A DNA stretch of 64,000 bases from Agarivorans aestuarii (GTDB lineage Bacteria > Pseudomonadota > Gammaproteobacteria > Enterobacterales > Celerinatantimonadaceae): contig NZ_AP023033.1 in NCBI RefSeq assembly GCF_019670125.1, forward strand, positions 4,492,001-4,556,000. The letters are read 5' to 3'. This document shows, piece after piece, positions 8,497 to 16,657 of this stretch. The position numbers and the translations under genes were made by a program. Numbering within the stretch: the first letter of the stretch is position 1; the number at the start of each line of letters is the position of its first letter. The notes beneath the pieces were generated by a model. That model saw only the letters and a list, made by a program, of their open reading frames with translations. It ran no database searches and was not told the DNA's origin.

Positions 8497-9354
8497 ATGA
8501 AAAGTTATCCAAAGTATTTCACCTTTTGGCACATCTTGGCACACTACGGTTTACGCTTTTGCTCACTGCTAGTGTTGGCTTTTTTAATGCTGCCGATTTT
8601 GGTGATCATTCCGCTGTCATTTAACGTAGAGCCCTTTTTCAGCTTTACCGAAGGCATGTTAGCCTTAGAACCCGAAGCTTACTCGCTAAAATGGTATGCC
8701 GAGATTTGGCATGACGATAAGTGGCTACTGGCGATTAAAAATAGCTTCTTCATTGGAATTTGTGCCACTTTAATTGCCACGGTATTAGGTACCTTAGCGG
8801 CCATTGGCCTTAGCAACCCAGCCATGCCTTGGCAAAAATTGTGGATGGCTATTTTGCTTTCGCCGATGATTGTGCCGCTGATTATCACCGCAGCTGGGAT
8901 GTACTTCTTTTATAGCCAGCTTAACTTGGCCGGATCTTACCTCGGGGTTATTTTAGCCCACGCCGCTTTAGGTACTCCCTTTGTATTAATCACTGTAAAT
9001 GCAGCACTGTCTGGCTTTGACTATTCCTTAGTAAACGCCTCGCTAGGCCTAGGCGCGCGCCCACTCACAACCTTTTTTAAGGTGATTATGCCGCTAATCC
9101 GCCCGGGGGTAATATCTGGCGCCCTGTTTGCCTTTATCACCTCGTTTGATGAAGTGGTGGTGGTATTGTTTTTAGCTGGGCCAGAGCAGCGAACCATTCC
9201 TCGGCAAATGTTCTCTGGTTTACGCGAGCAAATTAACCCTACCATTTTGGCCGTTGCCACATTACTCATCGTAATTTCAGCCATGCTGCTATTTACCATT
9301 GAGTATTTACGTGCTCGCAGCGAGCGGATTCAAAGCGGTGAGCTAGACAGCTAA
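8497..9354 (+). CDS. ABC transporter permease (PotC-like)
   Basis: A 285-residue inner-membrane permease with six predicted helices and the cytoplasmic EAA-type loop ASLGLGARPLTTFFKVIMPL that docks on the ATPase. It starts 2 bases after the stop of the preceding permease, so the two are translationally coupled. Length and layout match PotC. Together with the ATPase, binding protein and first permease it completes a polyamine-type importer. An inverted repeat overlapping the stop codon probably terminates the operon. Confidence 0.92.
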   Translation: MKSYPKYFTFWHILAHYGLRFCSLLVLAFLMLPILVIIPLSFNVEPFFSFTEGMLALEPEAYSLKWYAEIWHDDKWLLAIKNSFFIGICATLIATVLGTLAAIGLSNPAMPWQKLWMAILLSPMIVPLIITAAGMYFFYSQLNLAGSYLGVILAHAALGTPFVLITVNAALSGFDYSLVNASLGLGARPLTTFFKVIMPLIRPGVISGALFAFITSFDEVVVVLFLAGPEQRTIPRQMFSGLREQINPTILAVATLLIVISAMLLFTIEYLRARSERIQSGELDS

Positions 9355-9379
9355 GGCTAATCATTACAAGACCTTAGCT
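9349..9379 (+). terminator. Inverted repeat at end of ABC importer operon
   Basis: AGCTAAGG (9349-9356, containing the stop codon) pairs perfectly with CCTTAGCT (9372-9379) across a 15-base loop and is followed by a pyrimidine-rich stretch with four T. The large loop and short T-run make it a moderate terminator candidate. Confidence 0.5.
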
Positions 9380-9518
9380 ACCCTCTTTTATCCATGAGCG
9401 AGTGGCACCAATAAATTGATCATAAACAAGCTATTCACGACTATCTTCTAATCTAACTCCCTATATTCACGTTTTAGCACCTATTATTGCTGTGCTAATT
9501 CTTTGAACTTAATTTTTA

Positions 9519-9555
9519 ATAGCAATCACCTATCATAAAGATAGATTCAATTGCT
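9519..9555 (+). promoter_or_regulatory. OxyR-type binding site upstream of peroxiredoxin-glutaredoxin gene
   Basis: Three of the four quarter-sites of the OxyR consensus are exact and correctly phased: ATAG (9519), seven bases, CTAT (9530), seven bases, ATAG (9541), seven bases, then TGCT in place of the fourth CTAT. The site ends 75 bases before the ATG of a peroxide-detoxifying gene. OxyR is the peroxide-sensing LysR protein that activates such genes. The remainder of 9380-9630 holds no other clear signal; a -10 element is presumably in 9555-9600. Confidence 0.75.
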
Positions 9556-9630
9556 TTTACAAATCACTGCGAAAAATTGATACTAGACCCATCAAACGAA
9601 CACACCTTATTAGAGTTTACGGAGAAAGAT

Positions 9631-10359
9631 ATGTTAGAGAATCGCGAAGGCCAAAATGTACCAAGTGTTACTTTTCATACTCGTCAAAACGACGCTTGGG
9701 TAGACATTACTACAGAGCAGTTATTCAAAGATAAAACCGTGGTTGTTTTTGCCCTACCAGGTGCATTTACACCAACTTGTTCATCAACACACTTACCACG
9801 CTACAACGAGCTAGCTGGTGTACTAAAAGAAAATGGCGTTGATGAAATTGTATGTTTAAGTGTTAACGACACCTTTGTAATGAATGCATGGTTAGCAGAC
9901 CAAGAAGCTGAAAACATTACGGTAATTCCAGACGGAAACGGTGAGTTTAGCGAAGGCATGGGCATGCTAGTGGGCAAAAACGACTTAGGTTTTGGCAAAC
10001 GCAGCTGGCGCTACTCTATGTTGGTGAAAAACGGCGTTATCGAAAAAATGTTTATTGAGCCAGATGTAGCGGGCGACCCGTTTGAAGTATCAGATGCCGA
10101 CACCATGCTTAACTACATTAATGCCGACGCTAAAAAGCCTTCTGCGATTAGTGTATTTAGCAAGCCTGGTTGTCCTTTCTGTGCCAAAGCTAAGCAATTA
10201 TTACATGATAAAGGCATGGCATTTGAAGAAGTAATCTTGGGCACCGACGCCACTAGCGTAAGCCTTAAAGCCATTAGCGGCCGCAGCACTGTTCCACAAG
10301 TATTTGTAGACGGTAAACACATTGGCGGTAGTGAAGAGCTAGAAGCTTACTTAGCTTAA
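9631..10359 (+). CDS. Hybrid peroxiredoxin-glutaredoxin (Prx5/Grx fusion)
   Basis: A 242-residue fusion. Residues 1-165 are a Prx5-type peroxiredoxin with peroxidatic Cys50 in PGAFTPTC. Residues about 170-242 are a glutaredoxin with the CPFC active site (Cys181, Cys184) and [18 protein letters not shown]. The architecture and length match the Haemophilus influenzae hybrid Prx5, which reduces H2O2 and alkyl peroxides using glutathione through its own glutaredoxin domain. The start at 9631 follows GGAG by 6 bases; an upstream TTG in frame (9577) has no ribosome site. An OxyR-type site lies just upstream, and a flavoprotein disulfide reductase gene follows after a hairpin, suggesting one peroxide-defence unit. 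Confidence 0.93.
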   Translation: MLENREGQNVPSVTFHTRQNDAWVDITTEQLFKDKTVVVFALPGAFTPTCSSTHLPRYNELAGVLKENGVDEIVCLSVNDTFVMNAWLADQEAENITVIPDGNGEFSEGMGMLVGKNDLGFGKRSWRYSMLVKNGVIEKMFIEPDVAGDPFEVSDADTMLNYINADAKKPSAISVFSKPGCPFCAKAKQLLHDKGMAFEEVILGTDATSVSLKAISGRSTVPQVFVDGKHIGGSEELEAYLA

Positions 10360-10369
10360 GCAATAAAAA

Positions 10370-10397
10370 TTCAGGCGAGACGGTCTACTCGCCTGAA
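10370..10397 (+). terminator. Hairpin between Prx-Grx and flavoprotein genes
   Basis: A perfect 10-bp stem (TTCAGGCGAG / CTCGCCTGAA) with an 8-base loop in the 71-base gap between two co-directional genes. No T-run follows, so it may act as a partial terminator or as a 3'-end stabiliser allowing read-through into the flavoprotein gene. Confidence 0.45.
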
Positions 10398-10430
10398 CAA
10401 CCCAATTCGCAGGTTTCAAAGGTAGTTATC

Positions 10431-11903
10431 ATGTCAAATTCAGAAGTTACGCAGTCTGTAGATGTAGCCATTATTGGCGGCGGAACCGCAGGTTTAGCCG
10501 CATACCGCGCCGCAAAAGAGCATACCGATTCGGTATTGATGATCGAAGCAGGTCCTTACGGCACCACTTGTGCACGTGTGGGCTGTATGCCAAGTAAGTT
10601 GCTTATTGCAGCAGCCGAGAATGCCCATCAATATGAAAAGTCGGCCCAGTTTGGGGTTAACTTAGGTAAACCGCAGATTGACGGTCACGCCGTAATGCAA
10701 CGAGTAAAGTCTGAACGGGACCGCTTTGTTGGCTTTGTATTAGAGTCTGTTGAAGGCATTGATGTACAGCATAAACTTGATGGCTACGCTGAATTTGTAA
10801 ACCAAAACCAACTAAGCGTTAAACATAGCGACGGTTCAACAAGCCTTGTTGAAGCTAAACGCATTGTAATCGCCAGTGGCTCGCGCCCTGCTTTTCCAGC
10901 TCCTTGGGCTGAATTAGGTGACCGCTTATTGGTAAACGATGACATTTTTGAATGGGATACCTTACCAGAGTCAATTGCGGTATTTGGCCCAGGCGTTATT
11001 GGTCTAGAGCTTGGCCAAGCACTGCACCGCTTAGGTGTTAAGGTATTGATGTTTGGTGTGGGTGGCGCAGTAGGCCCATTAACCGACCCAACCTTAACTG
11101 ATTATGCCAACACCACTTACGCCGAAGAGTTCTATTTAGATTCAGACGCTAAGGTTGAGTTAATTGAGCGCAGTGAAAATGGGGTCAAGCTTCGCTATAT
11201 CGATAAACAAGGTACAACAGTTGAAACTGAAGTTGATTACCTAGTTGCTGCTACTGGGCGCAGACCAAATACCGATAAACTGGGTTTAGATAAACTGGAT
11301 ATACAGCTTGATGAACGCGGTGTGCCGGTTGCCGACCACTACACTTTGCAAACATCGATAAGCCATATTTTTATTGCTGGTGACGCTAGCAACCAGATCC
11401 CTCTGCTGCACGAGGCCGCCGACCAAGGCAAAATTGCTGGCGATAACGCCGGACGTTGTAAAGAAGTTCGCGCTGGTTTACGCCGAACTCCAATAGCGGC
11501 AGTATTTAGCGACCCGCAAATTGCTATGGTGGGTGAGAGCTACCGTGATATTGAGAAACGCTTAGGCTCTTGTGGCTGTTTTGAAATTGGCGAAGTAAGT
11601 TTTGAAAACCAAGGCCGCAGCCGAGTAATGCTAGTCAACAAGGGCATCGCCCACTTGTACGGCGAACAAGGCACCGGACGCTTTTTGGGCGCAGAAATCA
11701 TTGGTCCAAATGCAGAGCACTTAGCCCACTTACTGGCTTGGGCGCATCAAGCCAAAATGACGGTTTCGCAAATGCTGGATATGCCGTTTTACCACCCAGT
11801 GATTGAAGAAGGGGTGCGCACCGCACTACGTGACTTAAATGCTAAGTTGCACCTAGGTCCAGAAATGATCGACGCCTGCATGGAATGTGGTGTAGGTAGC
11901 TAA
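10431..11903 (+). CDS. Dihydrolipoyl dehydrogenase-like pyridine nucleotide-disulfide oxidoreductase
   Basis: A 490-residue flavoprotein with the class I disulfide reductase layout. The FAD-binding GGGTAGLAAYRAA is near residue 17, the redox pair GTTCARVGCMPSK is at Cys47/Cys52, the NAD(P)H-binding FGPGVIGLELGQAL follows, then the FAD loop IFIAGDAS and the His-Glu dyad in YHPVIEEG. It resembles dihydrolipoyl dehydrogenase but stands away from any 2-oxoacid dehydrogenase genes. It follows a peroxiredoxin-glutaredoxin fusion, so a role in thiol redox defence is likely. An additional pair, Cys483 and Cys486 (CMEC), close to the C-terminus, is unlike the standard enzyme. The electron acceptor is unknown. 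Confidence 0.85.
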   Translation: MSNSEVTQSVDVAIIGGGTAGLAAYRAAKEHTDSVLMIEAGPYGTTCARVGCMPSKLLIAAAENAHQYEKSAQFGVNLGKPQIDGHAVMQRVKSERDRFVGFVLESVEGIDVQHKLDGYAEFVNQNQLSVKHSDGSTSLVEAKRIVIASGSRPAFPAPWAELGDRLLVNDDIFEWDTLPESIAVFGPGVIGLELGQALHRLGVKVLMFGVGGAVGPLTDPTLTDYANTTYAEEFYLDSDAKVELIERSENGVKLRYIDKQGTTVETEVDYLVAATGRRPNTDKLGLDKLDIQLDERGVPVADHYTLQTSISHIFIAGDASNQIPLLHEAADQGKIAGDNAGRCKEVRAGLRRTPIAAVFSDPQIAMVGESYRDIEKRLGSCGCFEIGEVSFENQGRSRVMLVNKGIAHLYGEQGTGRFLGAEIIGPNAEHLAHLLAWAHQAKMTVSQMLDMPFYHPVIEEGVRTALRDLNAKLHLGPEMIDACMECGVGS

Positions 11904-11921
11904 AATTTTATAAGGCTCTAC

Positions 11922-11957
11922 AACAAGCCCCGTGGTTAGCTGCCATGGGGCTTGTTT
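11922..11957 (+). terminator. Intrinsic terminator after the flavoprotein gene
   Basis: AACAAGCCCC / GGGGCTTGTT form a 10-bp stem that can extend by GTGG/CCAT to 14 bp with a 7-base loop, followed by TTTATTT. It is a strong factor-independent terminator for the redox unit. Confidence 0.85.
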
Positions 11958-12086
11958 ATTTAAGTGACTAAAAAATCAATAAATATGTTAGCATTCAACA
12001 ATTGCCAACAAAGCTTATCATTGGATGTGGTTTGCTCTATGCTATTTACAGCTTTGTTGAAACAAGGATGAACGATACAAACGCTT

Positions 12087-13730
12087 ATGTCTGCTTTTAG
12101 ATTTTTTATTAGCTTAGCTCTAAGTTACTTTTTGGTTTGTTATAACTTGGCTTTTGCTGCCGATGTGAACAGCAGTTCCCAGCAAATATATTTAGCCGAA
12201 GACCAACAAGTACTGCCACACCGCTACAGCGATATTCCCAGCTGGCTAAACAAATTAAGCCAAGTTGACCGCGTGAAACTAAGCGGTGGAAGCTATTGGT
12301 TAGTAAAAAAGATTAATATCTCTCAGCCTAATCAATGGATAGCCAGCGTAGACGGTCCGGTTATCGAGAACATAGATTACTACCTTTATTCAGAAGGTAA
12401 CCAGATGCGCCACCTTAGCAGCGGCTACTTGCATCCTTACGAATACTTATTTAGCTACGCTCGCCACATCGATACCCCAAGCCTCGGCGGCTATTGGCTA
12501 ATCACCCGAATTTCTAGCCAATATTATACCGAGCAGCCACAGCTCAGCTTTGGCCATAAGTCAGACATGAGCCAACTCTATCATTGGCGAGCCAGTGTAA
12601 TTACCTTGTGCTTAGGCGGCTTACTGATCTTAGCCATATACAATGGTGCGGTAGGACTAGTGCAGCAAGATAGAGTATTTGCCTACTTCAGCGGCTACTT
12701 ATTTGCTATCACTCTGGCTTTGGCTCTGGTTTTTCATGTTGCAGCCCATTTACTGCAGCTACGTATTACCCAACTACACCTATTACCAGTGCTGCTAATC
12801 CCGATATTTAGCGTATTGTTTTACTGCCGCTTTCTCAATCTTCAACAACATGCTCCACGCTTATTACTAGCCAGCCGCTACTTAATTGCGCTGTGCCTTT
12901 TCAGCATTCCGGTGGCGGTTATTTGGGTGAACTGGGCGGTGATTCTGGTGTACTGCGTCATTTTGCTTTGGATAGTTTTAGCCCTAGCAAGCGCCTTTCA
13001 ATGCTGGCGTCAAGGTTCCAAACAAGCCCAGTTGTTCATACTATCAACCCTGCTGCTGCTAATACCTGCCTTACTATTGGCGATGGCCGTAGTACCTAAA
13101 AACACCACAACATTGTTAGCAGCCGACTTATCCATTCTATTGAGCTGCATACTTAGTACCCTGTTTATGTCACTGGCCCTGCACTATAAGTTTAAGCGTC
13201 TCACGCTGGAGTCATTATTGGTTGCTCAACAGTTAAATGAAGAGCGAGATGCAGCACGCCTAGACGCCTTAACAGGCTTAAATAATCGCTATGCCTTTAA
13301 CGAGTTTGTGAGCAGCATTGAATTTGGAGAAGAGCATCACACCAGCCTCGCCTTGGTGGATATTGATTATCTGAAAAGCATTAATGACCATGCTGGCCAT
13401 CAAGAAGGCGACAAGTTAATTAAGTTAGTAGCAGAAGCCCTCAACATGGTGCTCAGCGACAAAGTTAAACTTTATCGGATTGGCGGCGATGAGTTTGCAG
13501 CTTTTTCAGACAGCTTGTCTTGCAGTGAAATTGACGAAAAACTGGCAATTGCCGACAAAATCATTCAACTCAATGGCACCGCGCAAAGTGGTATCAGTTT
13601 CGGCAGCGCCAGCACCGACGATTGCGAAGATGCCGAGCAATTATTTTACCGAGCAGACATGACCATGTACCAACAAAAAGCACAGCGCAAACGCAAAACC
13701 AAGCTAGTGGCGCTTAATCAACAGCCCTAA
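12087..13730 (+). CDS. 7TMR-DISM membrane diguanylate cyclase (GGDEF)
   Basis: A 547-residue sensor. A signal peptide (1-24) leads into an extracytoplasmic DISM-type domain (about 30-165), then seven membrane segments (about 170-375), a short linker and a GGDEF domain (about 390-540). DALTGLNNRYAF opens the cyclase domain and RIGGDEFAAF, near residue 464, carries an intact GGDEF site, so synthesis of c-di-GMP is expected. The inhibitory RxxD I-site five residues upstream is missing (SDKV instead), implying no classical product inhibition. The ligand of the periplasmic domain is unknown; carbohydrate-like ligands are typical of this fold. It is monocistronic, following a strong terminator. Confidence 0.9.
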   Translation: MSAFRFFISLALSYFLVCYNLAFAADVNSSSQQIYLAEDQQVLPHRYSDIPSWLNKLSQVDRVKLSGGSYWLVKKINISQPNQWIASVDGPVIENIDYYLYSEGNQMRHLSSGYLHPYEYLFSYARHIDTPSLGGYWLITRISSQYYTEQPQLSFGHKSDMSQLYHWRASVITLCLGGLLILAIYNGAVGLVQQDRVFAYFSGYLFAITLALALVFHVAAHLLQLRITQLHLLPVLLIPIFSVLFYCRFLNLQQHAPRLLLASRYLIALCLFSIPVAVIWVNWAVILVYCVILLWIVLALASAFQCWRQGSKQAQLFILSTLLLLIPALLLAMAVVPKNTTTLLAADLSILLSCILSTLFMSLALHYKFKRLTLESLLVAQQLNEERDAARLDALTGLNNRYAFNEFVSSIEFGEEHHTSLALVDIDYLKSINDHAGHQEGDKLIKLVAEALNMVLSDKVKLYRIGGDEFAAFSDSLSCSEIDEKLAIADKIIQLNGTAQSGISFGSASTDDCEDAEQLFYRADMTMYQQKAQRKRKTKLVALNQQP

Positions 13731-13756
13731 AGCTGTCATAGGATTCGAGCGTTAGC

Positions 13757-13785
13757 TTGATATGGTGTAACTTACTGGTTTAGAT
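13757..13785 (+). promoter_or_regulatory. Candidate promoter for fabV
   Basis: TTGATA and TTAGAT separated by 17 bases lie 43 bases before the fabV start. The -35 is good and the -10 weak. Assignment is by position and spacing only. Confidence 0.3.
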
Positions 13786-13827
13786 CATCCACTACACTTG
13801 TTGCATCACTTTTTCATGGAGTCGACC

Positions 13828-15021
13828 ATGCTTATTTCTCCGCAATTAAGCGGCAATATCGCTCGCAATTGTCACCCACCAGGTTGTAAAGCCTATCTGC
13901 AACAACAGGCCGAGTATATTCAGCAACAAGCGCCGATAAACGGCGCTAAAAAAGTGCTAATTTTGGGTGCCTCTTCTGGTTTTGGACTAGCGTCTCGCTT
14001 GAGCTTAGCCTTAGGAGGAGGAGCTGATACCATTGGCGTTTCTTTTGAGCGCGGCCCTAATGAAAAAGGGCTTGGTAGCGCAGGCTGGTACAACAATATT
14101 TTCTGCAAAGAACTCGCCGAGCAAAAGGGCTTAATCGCCAAAAACTTTATTGGTGACGCTTTTGACCCAGCCATGCGCAGCCAAGTGATTGATTTCATCA
14201 AACAAGAATTTGCTGGCAAAGTCGATTTAGTGATCTATAGCTTGGCCACTGGCAAACGTAAGACCGAATCAGGCCAATGGCAATCGGTACTCAAAACCAC
14301 CGACAAACCACTCCATGGCCTTAGCATTAATTTAGAAACCGAGCAGTTGGAGCCTCAAACTGTTGAATTAGCCTCAGCCGACGAGGTAGAAGCCACGACC
14401 AAGGTAATGGGTGGTGATGAATGGCGAAACTGGATCGATGCCTTGCAACAGGCCGAGGTACTTGCGCCAACCTGTAAAACCATTGCCTATTCCTACGTGG
14501 GCCCAGAGCGCACTGCCGCGATATATCGCGATGGCACCATTGGTCGAGCCAAGCAACACTTACATGTAACCGCACAGGAACTAAATAAGCAACTGCAAAC
14601 CCAAGTCGGCGGCAATGCCTATGCTTGTGTGTGTAAAGCCTTAGTGACTAAAGCCAGTGTGTATATCCCTGTAATGTCTCCTTACATTGCGCTGCTTTAT
14701 CAAGTGATGAAAGAGCAGCAAACTCATGAAGAGTGCATTGAGCAAGCTTACCGTTTATTTAGCCAGCACCTTTACCCAAGTGGTGGACAAGTGCGCTTAG
14801 ACGAGTTCAACCAGCTGCGCATCGACGACTTAGAACTGAGTCCGCAAGTGCAGCAGGAGATAGACTCACGCTACCCCTGCATTACTGCCGACAACTTCAA
14901 AAGCACCACCGATTTTACCGGCTATAAAACAGCATTCTTGCGGCTAAATGGCTTTGCTGTAGATGGGGTAGACTATCAAGTACCTTGTGATATTGAGGCC
15001 TTAAGCCAGCTCAAACCATGA
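13828..15021 (+). CDS. fabV: Trans-2-enoyl-ACP/CoA reductase FabV
   Basis: A 397-residue NADH-dependent enoyl reductase of the FabV type, which performs the last step of the fatty-acid elongation cycle and is naturally tolerant of triclosan. Recognised from the N-terminus (NCHPPGCKAYLQQQ), the nucleotide-binding LILGASSGFGLASRL, and the catalytic Tyr-X8-Lys in YRDGTIGRAK, preceded by YSYVGPE. The ATG at 13828 is used because GGAG lies 6 bases before it and the resulting length is that of the family; the longer frame from 13798 adds residues not found in FabV. The downstream acetyltransferase gene overlaps its end by 4 bases (ATGA), so the two are co-translated. Confidence 0.95.
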   Translation: MLISPQLSGNIARNCHPPGCKAYLQQQAEYIQQQAPINGAKKVLILGASSGFGLASRLSLALGGGADTIGVSFERGPNEKGLGSAGWYNNIFCKELAEQKGLIAKNFIGDAFDPAMRSQVIDFIKQEFAGKVDLVIYSLATGKRKTESGQWQSVLKTTDKPLHGLSINLETEQLEPQTVELASADEVEATTKVMGGDEWRNWIDALQQAEVLAPTCKTIAYSYVGPERTAAIYRDGTIGRAKQHLHVTAQELNKQLQTQVGGNAYACVCKALVTKASVYIPVMSPYIALLYQVMKEQQTHEECIEQAYRLFSQHLYPSGGQVRLDEFNQLRIDDLELSPQVQQEIDSRYPCITADNFKSTTDFTGYKTAFLRLNGFAVDGVDYQVPCDIEALSQLKP

Positions 15022-15428
15022 TAGACATTCAAACAATTAGCGCAGAACAAACCCTAGCAATTCGCCAACAAGTGTTATGGCCAGAGCACGATCAGGCTTT
15101 TTGCCGCGTCGCTGAAGATGAACAGGGTGAGCATTATGGCGCTTACCTTAATGGCGAACTAATTATGGTGGCTTCGCTTTTTGTAAAGCAAACCAGTATT
15201 CGCCTACGTAAATTTGCCTGCTTACCCCAGCATCAAGGTAAAGGGTATGGAAGCTATATGCTTAACTACTTGGTAGAGCAACAAAAGGGTAGGCCATTAA
15301 CTAAGTTTTGGTTTGATGCCCGCTGCAGCGCTATTAGCTTTTATCAGGGTTTAGGTTTTTTAGTGACTAGCGAAGCCTTTGATAAACACGGCGTTGCCTA
15401 CGTAAAAATGGCAAAAAACCTTAAGTAA
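15018..15428 (+). CDS. GNAT-family N-acetyltransferase
   Basis: A 136-residue acetyl-CoA-dependent transferase. The core GNAT motif A is visible as LRKFACLPQHQGKGYGSYML, with the pyrophosphate-binding Q-x-x-G-x-G/A type loop, followed by FWFDARCSAISFYQGLGF, the usual motif B region. It overlaps the fabV stop codon (ATGA) and so is probably translated with it. The substrate cannot be inferred; proteins of this size acetylate small amines or protein termini. Confidence 0.85.
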   Translation: MIDIQTISAEQTLAIRQQVLWPEHDQAFCRVAEDEQGEHYGAYLNGELIMVASLFVKQTSIRLRKFACLPQHQGKGYGSYMLNYLVEQQKGRPLTKFWFDARCSAISFYQGLGFLVTSEAFDKHGVAYVKMAKNLK

Positions 15429-15452
15429 AAAAACCTTCCACAAATTGCAGGC

Positions 15453-15549
15453 GAAAAAAAAGGAGAAGCAATGGCTTCTCCAATTTTTCTGTCGGTCAAC
15501 AAAGGTCAGATCTTATTTCTTTCGATATCGCTCCAATCCTTGGAACGAT
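15453..15549 (-). ncRNA. Candidate small RNA, about 97 nt
   Basis: This minus-strand unit lies between the convergent GNAT and rsmJ genes and has no reading frame. A promoter-like pair, TTGCAT and TACTCT with 17 bases between, predicts a start near 15549. The transcript would open with an 8-bp stem-loop (15529-15547, arms CGTTCCAA and TTGGAGCG), continue through about 47 unpaired A-rich bases, and finish at a stem followed by eight U. A 5' hairpin, open middle and U-tailed terminator are the layout of Hfq-dependent sRNAs. It does not resemble Spot 42, RyhB or FnrS as far as I can recall those sequences. The rest of 15429-15854 holds the CRP/FNR-like box described separately and a weak GGGCC/GGCCC hairpin (15722-15741) downstream of rsmJ. 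Confidence 0.45.
15454..15486. terminator. Bidirectional intrinsic terminator
   Basis: GGAGAAGC / GCTTCTCC (15462-15469 and 15474-15481) form an 8-bp stem with a 4-base loop. On the plus strand it is followed by AATTTTT and can end the fabV transcript. On the minus strand it is followed by eight T (15461-15454), the stronger orientation, although no protein gene on that strand lies directly upstream of it. Confidence 0.8.
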
Positions 15550-15555
15550 GGAAAT

Positions 15556-15584
15556 AGAGTAATGATAGCGTTTTCTTGATGCAA
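15556..15584 (-). promoter_or_regulatory. Candidate sigma-70 promoter of the sRNA-like unit
   Basis: On the minus strand TTGCAT (15584-15579) and TACTCT (15561-15556) are spaced by exactly 17 bases and point at the hairpin-and-terminator unit. No coding sequence follows before the terminator, which makes a protein-gene promoter unlikely. Confidence 0.4.
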
Positions 15585-15642
15585 GCATTTTCCCAGTCAA
15601 TCACAAGAAACTAGATCGAGCTCACTTAAATCAAAGCCATCC

Positions 15643-15656
15643 GTGATCTGGATCAA
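15643..15656. promoter_or_regulatory. CRP/FNR-type box
   Basis: GTGATCTGGATCAA matches the FNR consensus TTGAT-N4-ATCAA in all but one base and also half-matches a CRP site (GTGA-N6-TCA). Its centre lies about 100 bases upstream of the predicted sRNA start. No protein gene begins nearby, so the sRNA candidate is the only obvious target. Confidence 0.4.
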
Positions 15657-15854
15657 AGAATTGGCGCATTCAGTCTTGATGGTGCTCTAAACCACTGTTT
15701 TTAATGATTAATAGCTAATACGGGCCAATAATCAGCGGCCCAAAACCTTCGACAAATAGACGCAAAAAATTGAGCAATATCAAGGGATAAAACGATTATA
15801 CAAGTGGCTTTATCACTTACCAGCGCGACCGAATCGCAGTTAGCAAGCAAGCGA

Positions 15855-16613
15855 CTAAATCAGTGAATAAATATCGAAACGGTGGGTTTTAGTACTTAAA
15901 TGATTATGGGCAACTTTACCTGCTAGAGGTTCTGCATAGCTGGGCCTTTTTACCACTACTCGTTTTTGCGCAACCTTTAAAGCTTGTTCTAACAGCAAGT
16001 CAGCGTCTAAGTCGGCTCCAACCAGTAGCTGAAAAACCCGCATTTCTTTTTTTACTTGAGCCGACTTTTTACGATGCGGATACATCGGATCGAGGTAGAC
16101 CACATCGGCTTGCAAGTTCTGTTGTGCGAGATCGTCAATGCTGCTGGCGTAAATTAAACGCATACGTTGGCCAACCCATTGGCCAATATCGGCATCGGCT
16201 TTAGCCCGCCGTAAGCCATCGCCCAGCAAGGCGGCAACCCAAGGGGAGCGCTCCAGCATAGTCACTTCGCAGCCTAGATTGGCTAATACAAACGCATCTC
16301 TGCCTAAACCCGCCGTGCCATCGATGACACTGGGGCGCTGACCTTTTTTTACGCCAACCGCTTTACTCACTGCTTCTGCACCACCATATTGACGACGATG
16401 GGCAACCCGACCAGCTAGAAAGTCAACTTTAACATCGCCCAACTTAGCCTCATCGCAGTAGCGCAGGGCTAAGCATTCGCCATCAAGTACCAAACAAAAA
16501 CCGGTTTCTGGCAGCTGTTCGCATGGCTGCATAGCAAAGCGCTCAATTAAGCTATTGGCGTAGTCAGTGTCGGCGGATTGCTCACAATACAAACGTGGCT
16601 GCTGGCTGTCCAA
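15855..16613 (-). CDS. rsmJ: 16S rRNA (guanine-1516-N2)-methyltransferase RsmJ
   Basis: A 252-residue S-adenosylmethionine-dependent methyltransferase (formerly YhiQ), which modifies G1516 of 16S rRNA in the small ribosomal subunit. The SAM-binding motif I is [16 protein letters not shown], motif [14 protein letters not shown], and the catalytic motif IV is [16 protein letters not shown], characteristic of RsmJ. Length matches the E. coli protein (about 250). It is transcribed on its own, 44 bases downstream of the PAS-GGDEF-EAL gene on the same strand. Function is well supported by motif order. Confidence 0.94.
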   Translation of the reverse strand: MDSQQPRLYCEQSADTDYANSLIERFAMQPCEQLPETGFCLVLDGECLALRYCDEAKLGDVKVDFLAGRVAHRRQYGGAEAVSKAVGVKKGQRPSVIDGTAGLGRDAFVLANLGCEVTMLERSPWVAALLGDGLRRAKADADIGQWVGQRMRLIYASSIDDLAQQNLQADVVYLDPMYPHRKKSAQVKKEMRVFQLLVGADLDADLLLEQALKVAQKRVVVKRPSYAEPLAGKVAHNHLSTKTHRFDIYSLI

Positions 16614-16657
16614 GGCTGGGCTCCATAAAGAAATAAAACAAGTTTAACAGATGATGC

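Noticed and set aside
10324-10331. GGCGGTAG, an ops (JUMPstart) core
   Set aside because: It is inside the glutaredoxin coding sequence and far from any polysaccharide operon start; no JUMPstart context is present. None was found near the glycan genes.
14327-14575. Minus-strand open frames within fabV (also 13920-14219)
   Set aside because: They lie wholly inside a well-supported gene on the other strand, have no ribosome site and no recognisable domain.
15453-15549. The sRNA candidate as Spot 42 or FnrS
   Set aside because: Its sequence has neither the Spot 42 nor the FnrS 5' region as remembered, and the neighbourhood (rsmJ) is not the usual one.
15722-15741. GGGCC...GGCCC as the rsmJ terminator
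   Set aside because: The stem has only five pairs with a 10-base loop and no T-run in the direction of rsmJ transcription.
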